The position numbers and the translations under genes were made by a program. The notes under the pieces are model-generated. The model worked only from the letters and a program-made list of their open reading frames with translations. It did no database searches and was not told the DNA's origin. From Dromaius novaehollandiae (Eukaryota; Chordata; Aves; Casuariiformes; Dromaiidae), in contig NC_088106.1 in assembly GCF_036370855.1 (NCBI RefSeq), positions 31,448,501 through 31,512,500 on the forward strand: DNA of 64,000 bases, written 5' to 3'. Below, in pieces: positions 43,801 to 58,800 of this stretch; position 1 is the first letter of the stretch, and every line of letters starts with the position of its first letter.

Positions 43801-46800
43801 GCTCCAACTGGAGCAGATGCCGAGGGAGGGAGCAAAAGCTATGGCAGGGACAACAGTGGTGGGAAGAGCTGCGTGCTCCCGGCCTGCACAGCAGCAGGTC
43901 TCCAGGGAAGGGGGTCCCCAGGCTCCTGCACCCTACACCCCTGTCTCCCCGCCTCTCGAAGGAGTTCATCGCTTCTTCTCATCATAACTGTGCAGGGAAC
44001 GGGGTTTAAGCCTGACTTACAAGCCGTCATCAAATGGCAAACGCAGTTGTGTCCCCTGGGGTCCCCGGGAGCAGCTCTGCGGAGCGTTCCTGCAATAGCC
44101 CGGCTACAGCGGGCCGTCCCATGCCAGACTTTCTGACTGCAGAGCCGCGGCCTGTCCGGAAGCGCGGCAGAGCCTGTCCCTGCCACGCAGCTGGATGCGG
44201 CCCCTCCGGGAGCGCAGGGGTCCTGCATTAGCCCGCAGGGGCCGGGGCATCGCTGCAGGCTCAGGGTTTGCATGCCCTGGAAATGTGCTTCACCACATCA
44301 AAGGGGATTTTTATCGCTGACAGCTCAGTGACAGGATTGTCAGCCAGGACCTTTGGGAAGCCCAAGGTTAAACATAGCACGGGAGCTATTTGCAATCCAA
44401 AACTTCCTGTCAGTGATATCACCCCACTCGGCACCCAGAAATAGAGGAGGAGGAGATAGGAAGTGATGTCCAGGGCGCTGACCCAGAGGGCCCGGCCACC
44501 TCGGGCGCACGAGCGGAGCCGTCGTGGCTCTCCTCGCTCAGCAGCTCGCCAGCTCCCTGAACGCGAGCGGGGAGACTCGCTTCAGCGCCTTTTATGTTTT
44601 TGCTCAATGAAGCCCTTTCATTTCCCTTCAAAACACTTAGCCCGGCAGCAGCAGCGATGGCAGGAGCCCCGTGTAACCACGCAATGCGGGGAGGCCAGTG
44701 ACGTAAAGAAATGCGCCTTGATGCTCAGCGGCACAGGGTTACTACCAACAGCGGCTTAAAATAAAGCGAAGGAAGCCCTGGGGAATGGGCAAGGAAGCTG
44801 CCTACCTATCTGCTTTGAAAAAACACCCTCCGGTGCTGCTGCGCATGCTTATCTGGGGCTCCAAGGCAATGACCCGCCTCGTGGTGCCCTGCTCACACCA
44901 TGCGTGGGACCATCTGTGTGTTGGAAATAGGGTCTCGCTCGGTTACTGCATCCCCAGGGAGCGGTGGATGTGACTCTTTCCCCTCCAGGGACACCAGGAA
45001 AACCCGTGACCCACCACAAAAATGCAGCAAGCCCACATGAAAAGAAATATCTGTCCAGCTGGGGTCACCCATACCCAAAGTCTTGCTGCTCCCCAAGTAA
45101 GCAGCCCCTGGTTCACGCCCAGCCTTGGGGCTGGGGGGAGCCCGCGTGGCGCAGGGCTCGGCGGGGAGCACAGCACTTCTGTCCTCCCTGGGCGCACCCA
45201 GCCAGGGTGCAAGAGTCTGGGTTGAACGTCACCTTCGTATGGGCCAGGTAGTAGCACAAAGGGGTGGCGTGGGGGCAAAAAGAGCTGTGGAGGAGAGCTG
45301 AATGTTTGCTAAATGCACAGAGGGGAGGGGACCTGCAGCCTCGGCCAGCAGGTCACACACCCAGGGCACCCACCTTGCTCTGTACATAGTAAAGCACCAA
45401 GGGTTTTTTTAGCTGCCTTGGTGCATTTTTGCACCAGGAACATGCAGCACAACCAGATCGTGTGACCAGAAAATGCCCTGCAATCACTGCAGCTGGCAAG
45501 GAGGACACCTCTTCCAGCCTCAGCCTGAAAGGAGGTCGCTGGTGTGGAGGGGAGGCATCCCTGTGCGCCTGCTTTCTCTCGGGAAACCCGTCCCCTTTTG
45601 CTGTTAGCCTTCCCTTCCCTTAGCTCTGCTGAGCCCAATCATCCAGTGGCCAAAAGTATCCCTTTAGCTGGGAAAACCCTGCCTGGCTACCAAAGTGGGG
45701 TTTTGCCAACTCGTGCCCTGCCTCAGCAAATGTTTTATGCGAGGCACCCAGCCTGCAAGGCCTCTTGACAGCATTGGAGAGCCAGCCTGTCCCCGATCTG
45801 GGTGCACTTAGTCTTGCAGCATCACTGGCTTGGAAGAGAGACAGTGGATGAACATTTATGCATTTAAGTACTGTTACTGCAAATGATGATTAAAAACAGA
45901 AAAAAATGACGAGACTGAGGGAGCTTGGAAACGTGAGCACGGAAGAGCAGGGAAGGAGGGTCACCAGCTAGTACAGTGCGGGAGGTACTCGTGCTCAAAT
46001 GTAGAGTTTTACCAAATACTTAAAAAGGCTTTTATCTCTCTGAGGAATGTCACAAGTAACCAGCCTCTGCTCTCTGCGAATTATCTTGAGGCTCACTCCA
46101 AAGAGATGGCTAAAAAGAAGTCTGGGAGGAGACAAGAATAGAAACTATGGGCCAAAAGCTGCCCTAGGTGCTGGCATCCCCCAAATGCACCCATTTGGGC
46201 TATATCACTTTACTGACCTCAGGGCAGCCGTGATATTTCCCACTAGCTGAGGAAGCACCCCTAAAGCCCTGATCCTGCATGGGTTTGTGGCTTTGTTGGA
46301 CGCAGAAGATGTCTCATATGCTCCCCTGGCTTCTGGGGCTCTTAGCTTTGCTGCAATTGCCTTGGACTCGGCTGTTCCCACTTGGCACATGTGTGACTGG
46401 CCACCTCCAATGAGCCCTGAGATAGCAGTGAGAAGGGTTTTGCAAAGCTAGGACAGGCCTTGCATGGACTCAGTTGTTTTGGGCTTGCTGGTTTGGACAC
46501 TGACTGCTGGCCCCCTTGCCGTGAGCACTCTCTCCAGCTAAAATTGGTGTTCCCTTGCGCTCTGATGCGACCTAAAGCCTCGGCCCTGCTCCACAAATTT
46601 GCTTGTCCAAGGATGGGGCTGCAGGATCACCAGTTTTCCCATAACTTCTGGAGGTAGCAGCAGTCTTCCCACTGAGCAACCTGTGCTAACACATCCCTCC
46701 CTTGTCCTCTTCTGGACAGTGGCAGCGAAGTGGGTCCCTAGTTACTCACCACTCCTATTGAGAAGTAGTTGTTGATGATGCTGTACGGGACAGGGTCCCC

Positions 46801-49800
46801 GCGTGCCTCTCTGTCACTGGGAATTACATCTATCTGCCAGCGGTCCAGCATCACCTCAGTGCTGTGCTCGATATCTTTCAGCACTTTCATCAGGTTGCCT
46901 CCTTCATAACCTGCGGAGGAAAAGAAGATGCATGTTGGCATTTAAGGAGGGGATACAGTTGGGGGCTGAGCACTGGCCAGAGTGTCCTGGTCAGCCTGGG
47001 GCCAGCCTGGGGCTGATGGTGCTGCTGTGAATGGTGCTGGGCCCCTCTGACATGGTGGAGGCAGGGGTCTGTCAGCACCCATGATGACTCGGTGTTGCTG
47101 GGGCTGTCAGGAGTAGCTGTCGGCCCCAGTGGTGGCAGACACCGGAGAGCCAAGACGTCTCCCCAGGAGTTGGGAGCTGGTGGGATTGGTGGGGACAACC
47201 TGCGCCCTAGCAGCAGGCATGACACGGTATGGCAGAGAGGAAATTTGAGGGACTGCAAGGTGCTCTGGAGCCTGTGCATGGGGCTGGGATCCTGGGGAAA
47301 GCTATGGGCCCAGGATTTCCTGACAAATCCGTGTCTAGCGTTCAGAGGAACAAGGTGGGGATGGAGCAGGCAGTCAGAAGAGGCTTTCCCTCTCCCTGGG
47401 GGCACTGGGTCCCACCTCGCCACCAAGGCTCACCGCCCTGCTCAAGCACTTGGGCTCTGCCTGCCTCTCCCAGCCTCCAAAAGTGGGGCGGTGGGGTCCT
47501 CGTGCCTCCCGCAGGGCAGACATCCTTCTCTTCCCAGGGCTGGCTGCCCTCGTGAGGGGACATGCTGGGCCAGCAGGCTACAGTTTCACTTGGAAGACGC
47601 TGAGGTCTGGGGTCATTCCCACCTCCTCTTCCGGAAGGAAATGCCGGGGCCCTAGCACAGCTGCCAAGGACACCCTGCCCTGCCTTGCCCTGCCTGCACA
47701 AGGGAGCCCTGGCACCGGGGCAGATGCAGGCAGAAGGGGTGACAGCTCTGAGTGACCAAGAGACCCAGGAGGGCTCTGGCTGACACCCGGAAAGCCAGGT
47801 TCCCCTGGGGTGTGCTCAGTGGCCCTGGGGGCTGTAGAACTGGTGTGATTTTGCACTGGAGAGATGCACAGTCTGTCCTTGCACCAGTGGCAGTAATTCC
47901 AGCTAATGGCACATCTCTCCCAGTTGAAAAAAGAGTGTGGAGCAGGGACTGGCTCATCTAGGCTTGGAAAGCAGCAAATGCTTTTTTTGGAAGGGGTCAG
48001 AGGTACCAACAGGAGGCACCACGCGGGAGTCACGACCCCCCGGCTTGGTGGCAGCAGTGGCCAGGGCACCCACACAGGCTTGGCTAGCACAAGGCAAGCG
48101 CAGGACTGACCCTGTCTTCGAAGAAGTCGTCAGCATCTGGAGGCACTTCTATTTGCCCACATGCAAAAGCTGTGTGGACTATTACAGGGGAAGGATGAGA
48201 GCACCATGCGCCAGCAATGAGAGGTGCAAGATGACTCCCAGCACAGTAGAAGGACATCCGGAGAGCCATCCCTCCCTGGCAGGCCTGGTTCCCCATGGAG
48301 GTGCAGCAGAAGGCACCCACGGGCTGGCCACCTCGTCCCGGGATGTTCACTCTGCCTCACCTCCTCCCCAGCGCAGGCACCTGGCGAGGTCATTGCCTGT
48401 TCCCAGTGGCAGCACAGCCACGGGCGGGTGCTTCAGCAGGTTTGCTTTGTCTGCAATCCAAGGAGAAAGAGACATTAGGGGCTATCCGGAAAGGGCCTTG
48501 CCCAGGTTGGGCTCATTCCCTGCTCCTATTGATGTCCTTCCTCTGCCAGCACCCCACGTCAAGAGTGCGGGGGGTCTTATAGGGCCCACACCTCACTCTT
48601 GCAGGACAATATCAGGGAACCTGAAGCAGAAGTGACAGATCGTTGAGGACATGAGTGGAGGATGCTCTGCAGGAACAGAGCTGTCGGCTGGCTCTCCGTG
48701 CATGGGAGCTCCATGGCCAGGGCACGCAGCTGCAGGCTGTGGCAGGAGGGGACATCTGCCCCATTTGGCATGGCTGGGTCCTCACTCACCTATGCAGTCC
48801 AAGATCCAGCCTACAGTGCCGTCCCCTCCGCAGGCCAGGATGCGGAAATCTGGAGTGTCCCGGAAGAAGCTCAGCCTGGAAGAGGCGAGAAGGAAAGAAA
48901 GGCAGTTACCTGGGGGAGAGTGCAGCGGTGAACAGGAGCAGAAGCTGATGGGACAGGGCAGGGGGACAGGATGGGTGGGCTGGGGCCAGCTGAGGAGCAG
49001 CTGTGGCACCTCCGTACCCTGGAGCAGGCCCTCCACGGTCCAGGTTGTACACTTGCCGTGGGTTGAGTAGGTAGTGAAATTTCCGGAGGACCCTAAGGAA
49101 AGAGAGAAGGAGTGAGGAGCCCAGCAAAGGAAAGCTAGCAGCTGGCCAGCCTGTCTTGCGTGGCAGACCCCGACCCAGCGGGGCCATGGAGGGATGCTAT
49201 CCCCAGGCAGGAGCTCACATACCGCTCTCCTTGCCTTCCTCCACTCTTGGGATTCACAAACACGAGCAGGGGGTGTGTCCCAGGCCTGGGGCTGATCTGA
49301 AAGGCAGAAAAGCATGGCTGCCAATGCCTGACTGCTGCAAGGCTCTGGGCACGCGTCTGCAGATGGCCGTGGCAGAGAGCTCCCTCCAGCCCGGCATGGG
49401 AGCCCACCTGCAGGCCTTGCCCGTCCGTGGTGGAGTTGAACTTGAAGCTTTGGTGGTTGTCCTCGGGGCTGGTGCTGGCAGGAGAGTCGCTCTCCGATTT
49501 CCTGGAATGGGATTGCCTGTCCTTTGGGGAACAGAGGAATAGGCATGAAAGCCACAGAGAAAAGGTATGCCAGCAACACCAGAAGCAAGGAGGCAGTCAG
49601 ACACGTGGCAATGCTCCAGCACGGGCCTGGCAGGGTTTTGTGCTGGTCGGGGCACCTGCCTGGCGCAGTGGCAGGGGTGCAAGGGTGACTTACCAAAACC
49701 ACTGGGCAGATGTAGGAAGGCAGCAAAATGTGGTCCCGCAGCAGGCCCCCGTCACACTCGGGCTTCACGTGGGAGGCACATTTGTTGTGAAGCTGGAGGA

Positions 49801-52800
49801 AGACAGGAGGAAGGGGATGTGAAGCAGACAATGCTGCGGTGCCTGGCTCTGGCCTCTTGCTGGCCTGGTCCCACCCCATGGGGTCTCCAGGGACGTCCTG
49901 GGCGCTGCCCCAGGCTGTTGCTCCTCTTGCAAGCAGGGGCCAGCTCCACAGCTTGCAGGGGAATTGAGCCTGGGGGCAAGCAGCACATCGCTCCAGCGCC
50001 CGGGAAGGATGGGGTTGTCATGCGTCAGCCCTCCGGTCTCCAACACTGAGCCTGGCACTGCCTGGTTTGCAGCAGGACCCTCTCCCTCACCCTGGGACAG
50101 GCCATATGGGGTGACCAGCAGGGCTGAGACATGCATTCCAGGTGGCAGGGATGCTCTGCACTATGCCCCCTAAGCCCGCACCCCACGTACTCACGGTGAT
50201 TTGGCACCAGACACAGTGCAGGCCAGTGATGCCCTGGTAGCACTTGATGCTCTTGTGGCATCTGTCACACTTGACAGGGGAATTGCCCTCAATCCAGGTG
50301 TGCTGCATCACCTGCAAGAAATGGGAAGAAACTGCAGCCGCACGGGGCAGTGCCCATGAGCCCAGGGGAGTGTCTTGTCTGCTCAGCGCCCACACGACGG
50401 GGTCTGTGGCTAACTGCCTGATTTTGGAGATCAGCCTTGCAGGGACGCTGGCTGGCACTGCTCTTTCAGAACTGCCCTCCTGCACAGCTGCTGTATGTCT
50501 CTGCTGCTCTGAGCAGCATGCAGGACACAACCTGCCTGCCAACAAGCACCAGCTCCGCTGCAGAGCCAGGAGCAAGCTCAGGGCTGGGCTTTTGTGGATT
50601 CCCAGTGGCTGGGGACAAGGTTCCCCCATGGCACTGGGCTCTGGAGGCTGGAGCGACCAAGGGCAACTGTCTTGGGGCCCAAGGGGTAAATCCTGGGGAG
50701 AAACACCATGTGGGACCCCCTGGGACTGTGGGGTGACCAGGGGGCTGGACACCCTCCCGATGCTGTTAGATGGGCCGAGTCAGAAACGCACCAGCCTCCT
50801 ACTTACGTTCGTGTTTCTCTTGGATTTCACATATGTGCTGATGCACGAGGCGATATCTTTGGACACGCACCTCTCATGGACAGTGTATTTACAGACTGCA
50901 GCGGAAGAGAGAAAGAGGCAGCCGTGACCCTCCAGCCTGGATGCCCTGCTCTGCTACTAGCTCACCTCCTGGCAGACCACGGTGGCCAGCAGGCTTAGCA
51001 GCCCGCACAGGGCACTGCCAGCCCTGAGGAGCCCTGCAAGGCTCAGCAGCAGCAGGGGAAGGGCCCCCTCCTCCCCCGGGGGGCCCAGGCAGAGTGGTGG
51101 AGCAGCCAGCCTGGAGGACCCTGTCTCTGCTGGTCCAGCATGGTGCTCAGCAGGGTGCTCGGGGGGGTCCCCCTGGGCCGCGGAGGGCAGTTGGCCGTGG
51201 GACCCAACTCACAGGAGCAGCACAGGCCCTGCTTGCGGACCCCCAGCAGCATGGTGCGGCAGAAGTTGCAGTAGGCGGGTTTCTTGAAGTGCTTCAGCCT
51301 CCAGGCATGCTGCCCATCGTCCTTCACGTTCTGCAGGGCGCAAGAGTGGGGGTCATTCCCATGTTCGGGGCCCAAGCCAAGTCACTCTGACAGTTTTACC
51401 AGCTTTTTGCCCTGTAAGCCCTCCCCCACCCCAGCATGCACGATGGAGCATCTGCTCTGGGGCTCCTCCTGCTCCCCTTCCCCACGTCAACCCTGACGGG
51501 GTGCTCAGCCGGCAGCTGATGGGGAAAGGGGTGACTCCGTGCCTGTGGCCACATGCCTGTCACTGTGTTGCCCGCACCAGATGTCACTCACACCCCAAAT
51601 CTCCTGGGTTAACGGCTCACATGGTGGCTCCCAAAATTTGCTCTGTCAAAGTAGAGTCCACTCAGATCACTGGCTTCACCCTTTGCTTAATGGGATGAAC
51701 CCAGAGAGCCCATTCAGGACAGAGTCATGCCGGCAGATGCCCCAACCCTAGCCTGATACCTGGGGATGGACCAGAGGCTTTATAGTGTGTGTCACGCAGC
51801 TAAAGGCTGCTAAAACCCGATGGGCTGCTGACACCACCACCCCCCCAGCAGAGCTCACTGTGTGCAAATGCCCTTGCTGCTTCTGGCCAAGGATTTGCTT
51901 CGTACCAAGGACTCATCCCTCCTACCCTGGCCATCAGTAAGGGAAATCCACGGCAGGGACACATGGCAGGTGATGGGGCTCTCTGGGCCCCAGGGCAGGG
52001 TTGGTCACTCCCCTCCCAAACCCCATGTCCCCCTGAAATGCTTCTTTGTTTGTCACTGGTGGCTGACCTCAGCTGCTTGAGCAAATCACCCCCCCTAATT
52101 AATCTGGAGACAGTGAGGATCCTGCCTGTAATTACAGACACTCAGAACTGCTCTTGGCTGCTCCTGAGCACTTCAAAGACGTTTTAGCCACTCAGCTCAC
52201 GTATCAGTTACAGGATGAACCAAAGCAGCCAAACGCAGCGGTGTGAGATGCAGGCAGTCCAGGTGTCCCACCCGGCCCGCAGCTCGCCCTGCGGGGGAAC
52301 GCGGCCCTGCCCCGACTGCCCTTCACAGTCCTACACCCCTGTGGGCATGAGGCTACCATCCACGATGGGGGTGGGAAAGCCCCCCTTCTGGGGCTGCAGA
52401 GCTTGCAGGGCTCCCCTTCATGGCCACCCTTCTGGGCCCCGGCAGACCTCGCCTCTGCCCGCCCCCCACGCACCTCCCTGCACCCAGCTCCTGCACTTTG
52501 CTCCCTTCGGCCTCTGTTTACCAGCTGTCTGCAAGTCACTTAACATTTTCTTGACTTTATTTGCTGTGCAAAATTGCTTGCTGAGCAATGAAAGCAAATG
52601 ATCCTGGCTCCACAGCTGGCACAGAGCCCGCCGCGCGCTCCTGCCTCGCCGCCGCGGCAGACAGCCCTCATTGGATGAGTGTGTCTCTTCAAACCTGGGT
52701 CCAGGCACAAGCACTTTCCAGGAGCCACTTAAAATTCCTCCCTTGCTTGAGCTTTCCTGACGGAAAATCTGCTCACCAGCCTCTCCGTGGAGAGCAAACA

Positions 52801-55800
52801 CCAGAATGGGCAATGCGGACAAAAATGCAGTGAAATTTCATTGCCAGTTATATTCAGAGAGTTAGGGATTTGGATGCCCCTTGATGAAATGAAGCTTGGT
52901 AGAAGGAAAGGGACACGTGGAAATAAGGAGGAATCAAAATCACCTTAACTTTGCTCTTCAAAGTTCACCCCAGGAGAGGGAGCTAGCATCTTACCATTTT
53001 ATTTTTGGAATAAATCTTCACCATACTGGAGTACACTAAAATACCACGCAGCAAATCCAGCCTGTTTGGGCATCGCAACTATTAATATATCCCAGCCAAG
53101 AACTGGGGTTGTAAGACTTTCAGAGGGGCTGGCCCTTCAGCAGAAACGAGGTAAGGGTGTCTGTGTGGGGCTGCTGGAGACAGCACAGTGGACGCTGGCG
53201 GAGGGCTGTGCGGTGCCGGACTAGACAGCGGAAAGGCTGCCGGTGTGTTGTCAGGAGTAGGGTGCCCTCCCGTGGTTTCTGTGTGCCCTCCCTTGCCTTC
53301 TGGTCTCTTTTCCCTCGTCCTACCATTGCAGCTTTGCTGGTGTCACAGGGAGCCCCTCCGCAAAGCTGAGGTCTTTCTCCACTGTGGTCCCAGGGCGAAA
53401 GCCCAGCAGGCACCTAAGTGCTGGATGCTGGGAGGCAGCGGTGGCCGAATGCCCTTGTACCACCCGCTGGAGCCAGCCCAGCGTGTGCCACCCAATTTTG
53501 CAGTGCAAGCACTCACCGTCTCCATGCCCAAGAGGACCAGCAAGGGGATGGTGGTCATGCCGCCCCGAATCCACTCCTCTAGCGTCACGTTCCCATCGTG
53601 GTCATAGTCTATCTCCTCCATCATCGCTTTCAAGATCTGGAGGATGGAGAAGATGCACTTACATGGAGATGCAGCCTTTGAACCCAGGTCCCAGCTGGCT
53701 ACAGACCCGCTCAGCTCTCTGCTCCCCAAGTCCGGCAGGACTGGGCTGAAAGCATCCCCCACCCCCAGCCCTTTCGTAGCTCCAGCCAGAGGCACTCACA
53801 GGCTTCAGCTCTGTGGAGTCCCACTCCAGGTACTCCGCCACGTGCACCATCTGATTGATAATACGATCCAGCTCCTGAGCACAGGAATAAGACCAAAAGG
53901 GGGAACAGAGTCAGGCGGTTAGGGAGAGCCTTCCAGCCTTAGCAGCATGTCCACCCTCAAGACACCAAACCAGGAACATATCAGGTCTCCATAGATATAC
54001 GTCCAAGGTTGTCCTGGTCCCAACCCTACCCAGCCTAAGGGTGAGATAGTAGCACTCCGGTTCTTGGTGGGAGGCCTCTTTCCCCACTGAAAACCTGCCA
54101 GAAAATCTGCATTGTTTTTTTCTGTAGAAAAAGCTGTTCTGGTAAAACAGATTTTTGTCTGTGAGGGGTTTCAAGGAAAATACGCACAGGACAAAGAGAA
54201 AACGTTATGCTTTTTGTGCAATATATTTCCTTTTCTGGAATACTGAAACCTGATTTAACCTTAGATTTTAGTCTTGGGTGAATTTTTTGTAGCTGTTGCT
54301 GGATGATACAGAGCTGGTGTCCTACCTCCAGCATGCCACAGTCTGGCATCGCTGGGAAATGCTGTACCCTTCATCTTGCATTACAATTATTATACCTCTA
54401 TTTAGTTCAGACTGATACGGCCTCTGTCCCCCATTGATCAACACGTCGCCTGTCTGCATGGTAAGGAAACAGCCTGAATCATTGTCTCAGTGGAGACATT
54501 TTGATCTGTAGAAGACAATTTCTGAGCTCTACCAAACAATTTTCCCAATCAAATCTGATGTTGCCTTCCCAGCGCTGTTAAGATTTGGGGGTTTTGAGCC
54601 CATTTGGGAACTGGGATTTTTGTGGGATTTCCTGTGGGATGGACAATCTGTCTGTCAGCTTGTCTCAGCAGGGCCCCTTCTGCATGGGGGTCTGAGGGGA
54701 GCTGTGCTTCGGCCCCAGGAAGCAGAATGAAGAAGGGCAAGCACAAGGCCTGGAGGGACTGTGTGTGTCTTTCACCCCAAATGGACCCAGCTTCCTAGTC
54801 CCCATCCTGAAGGAAAAGCTTACCGAGCTGTCCAGGAGGCCATTTCCATCTGTGTCGTAAAGGCGAAACATAACTGAAGGAAGAAGAAAGTGAGCTCCAG
54901 GTTAGGTTAGGACCCCAGCCCCAGACCCGGGCACTGGGTCAGCCCCGTAGGCAGCTCTGATCCTGGCCAGGCACAAACAGAGTGAGGTTGGAAGAGCTGG
55001 GCATCGTCCCTGGAAAGCTGGTCTTTGCAACCGCCGCGCAGCCTGCTGACACTCTCCTTTGCTCAGACACAGCACCCTAAATGTGACACCACCAAAGCAG
55101 CACCATGCACCATGGCACGGGTGCTGCGATGCCCAGCCAGCCCCCGTGGCCTTGGGCCGGGGGCAACGCTGTGCCAGCACGGCCCTCCTCCTGCATCAGG
55201 GAATTGCTTCTCTGCCTAAAGACTCCAGCACAGCAGGCGATGCAGCGGGCATCCAATGCCACAGATGTCCGTGACAGCCAGGGCTGCTACCCAGCTCCTC
55301 TGCCCTTGCTACACCTCTGAGCATGCCGAATCCCGTTGTGCTCACAGCATCCCACCGGGGGCTCTGCTTGAGGGGCCACATATGTGCCCCATCCTGTCCT
55401 CCGGCTGAGGATGCCACACTGAGCACCCCAGGAAGGATGTGGCCTGTTATGCTGAGGAAGTGAATCTGTACTGGGATACAGACGGACAGGAGTTAAGGTT
55501 TGACGTGCTCCTGCTGCCCTTCTGCCAGGCAAGGATGCCATCAGGTGGGACGAGAGGAGCAATGCTGAACAAGGTCCAATCGTCTAGACACAACCCCCTC
55601 TGGAAGCCAGAGATGGATTTCCCAAGTGGTTTTAATGTTTAATCACTAAAAAGCAAAAAGAAGCAGGCAAAGCCATGAAAATCCTTTGCAGCCTCTGCAT
55701 GGAGTGGATGTGGGACGTGATGGGCATGGGGCAAACCTGCCTGTCCTTGAAGAGCCAGGTTCCCAGGCCTCCCTCCTGGCTTGTTCCCAGCTTGATCCCA

Positions 55801-58800
55801 TGCCTGAGGAGGCTCCCAGTTACCACTCTGGTACCCAGGCCTGGTACCACCAGCCTATGCCTTGCACACAGCCCCAGCCCCCGCTTATCCTGGTGACACG
55901 TCAGTAGAGGGGCCAGCCAGTGTAGTGGCATCACTCGGGGCCCTCCTTGCCTGGAGAAGTGTAACACCAGTGGTGTCAGAGCCAGACTGGCTTTGAAAGG
56001 CCTAAATAACCAGTAGAAAGCCCATAAGCAGCCCTGGATGCCAGCTCCTGCAACACTTAACCCAGGGCTTTCCTACAGCAGTGGAAAATCAGCCATTTGG
56101 GACTGACCAAATTCATCCCAGCTGTCAGGATGAACCAGCCTGGCTTCCCAAGCAATATACATCCACATCGTAGCACAGCAGGGAGAGTTCAGGTCTGTTC
56201 TTTTGCCTTGAGAAGGTTTTGAATTTCAACCAAAGCAGGAAAAGGATAATTTATCCCAGGCCACGTGTGTCTGCCCAGAGGGGTTGTGCCAGCCTAACTG
56301 GTATGCCTATGCCTTCGTTCACTAGGGCTTCCTTCAAGGTTACTCAGGGGATGGTTTTGGGTCCTGGTGGGAGAGGACGGGCCTGGACCCTCATCTGCAT
56401 CTCTCAGTGCCCTTCATTCTTTACCCATCACCACCTCATGCTGATCCCAGCTGGGGATGACTTTCAAGCCCAGCTAGTAGCATCCCTGTTCAACCAGATC
56501 CCCAGGGTATTTGCTATTGGGTACCTGGGACCTTAGGGCAGCAGAAACACGGGAAATAAAACATGATGGGGATGAAAGCAGGGACTGAGAAGCCTAAATT
56601 CTGCCCACGCATTTTTGGCTCAGTGAAATGCAAAGGACAAGCTGCAGCTTTCACCCACCAGCTCTGGGCTGCGCAGACAGCACGGTAAAGCCAGCCTGGG
56701 GAACAGAGCGGATGATGATCCAGGTTCAAATCACAACCCAGCTGAGCTGTGACTAAGGTATGGGATAATCAGAACATTTCTACTGACTTCAGCTTCTGAA
56801 ACCCCAAAGGTTTTGAGTCAACCTAGCTCTGATCTTTAGAGGAATGGCTGGCTCACAGCCTTCCCTACATCAGCTATTGGCCATGATCTAATCAATTAAT
56901 TAAAATGCTTTGACTGCCATGTCTGAAATGATCCATTGTCATGATCAGCAGCAAATACTGAGGTTTCACTTTTTCACCATCTGAAATACTGCTATGTCTT
57001 CAGAAAAGCTCCTGCCCAGAGGGCATCTGGCCTTTGCTGTGGTCTGGCCTGGGGCTGGTGTCACATGAAAAGGAGGACCTAGCATGTCCAGCCCTGCGTC
57101 CCTCCTTGGACCAGCCTTCCAGAAGATGCCTCTAGCAACCCATCCTCCCAGTTCTTCCATTCATCACTGGCACTGAATAACCATCAGTCCATGGTCCCAC
57201 AGTCACACTTACATTCCAGCTTGTCCTCTGCCCGTCCCCTCTCCAGCAGTGAGAGGTAGCAGACAATGTCTTTAAGGTAGACCACCTGAGCCAGGGGTGC
57301 CGGGGGATGTGGAGTGGCAGCTCTCAGGGAGTTGTGGCTCTTCCGGAGGCTGAAGGGTAACCTCTTCTCCAAGCCCCTTGAGCCTGCAGGGATGGAGTGG
57401 AGAATTAAGGCCCAGCACACGGTGGACCTATCAGAGCCAATTCCAGCTTGGCACTGTCAATAGCCTGGATGGGGCTGGGAGCACACAAACCCAAGGTACA
57501 GGGACATCTCTTCCTAGGGCTGTTCTGCTCAAGACAGGCAAAATGAAGGTGCCCTGGAGAACAATCCCCTGGTTTGATCTTGTAAGAGAAGGGCTGGGTG
57601 ACGCCAGCCAGTTCCCAGGGCTCAGCCTTCCTCTGCCTCCCACACAGCTTGCCTGGATCGTGTGGGTGGGATGAGGCCCCCGGAGCCACAGAGGTCGCCC
57701 ATGGGGACGTGCCATGCCGGGGTGAGCTGCCGCTTGCTGCACGCACCCTAGAACAAAGCTCGGCTGGGTCACGGCAGCTCACTGGAGATGCCAGGACAGC
57801 CCACGCGCACGGCAGCCTCGGCTGGCTTCAGCCGTCGGCAGATGGCTCCTTCTGGCAGCCGGGCCCTTCCCAAAACCACCCTTTGCTCGTCGGTGGCAGG
57901 AGCTTGGCTCAAGGCAGTGGTGAGTCACTTCATTAATCCCCCTCTCTCGGGGCTGCTGCCAGGTAATTAAGACATTGACTGACGGTGGCTCTGCGGGACA
58001 GGATCAGTGGCTGAAGTTGTGAGCAAAGGTGTTAAGAAGCCAAGGAGCCCACCGCTTTTGAAAGGTCACTGCTGTTGCCCTGGGGACCTGACCAGCCTGT
58101 GCAGCCAGAGAGGGGCAAGTTGCTTCTTAGCAGTTTGGGAAACCAGCAGGCAAACTAACAGGTTCCCAGGAAAGCTCGCACTGCCCACGCTACCCTTTCC
58201 AAAGGATGAAGAGCCTTCGGCAGGCCTGAGGAGCCACATGGGGTGAGGGGCTGAGCAGAGCCCCATCCAAGCTCACCTGGTGACTGAGGGCTGAGCAGTG
58301 ACCCAGAGGAGATCTTTGAAGACCCTGAGGAGTTGTGAGCAGAAGGGGTGCCAGTGGTGGATTTCTGGGAGGATGACCTGGACCAGCTGGGAGAGGCATT
58401 GGGTATTGATGCTGGGGTCAGAGACGCTGGTTGTGGCTCAGCTGCGTTGCCATGGGAGCTCTTGGACTCAGGAGTGTGTCGTCCCAGGGCACTTAAAAGC
58501 GTTTTCCCATTGATCCCTGCAAAGCAAACATACTCCCGTGGGCAGTGTGACACCAGGGTGTCTCCACCCCACAAGTCCCTTCCTCCAGGAATGCAGGCTG
58601 CCTATCCAGGTGCCAGTCTCTACCCCTGAACCCTCTCTGCTACCCCTTTTGCCGGGGGGCCCCCATCCTCCTGCCTGGCCCAGAAGTTCCCAGTGGCACT
58701 GATGTCCTCTGGGCATGGACCACCACTGTGCTCAGGACTGGAGTTGGGGAGGACGTGGTCCTCTGCATTAACCCGCAGACTAGGAGTCAGAGCTGCTCCC

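Noticed and set aside
48782-49879. 365-codon minus-strand frame as one exon
   Set aside because: It merges several DGKG exons with the introns between them; clear GT-AG sites split it and conserved blocks change frame.
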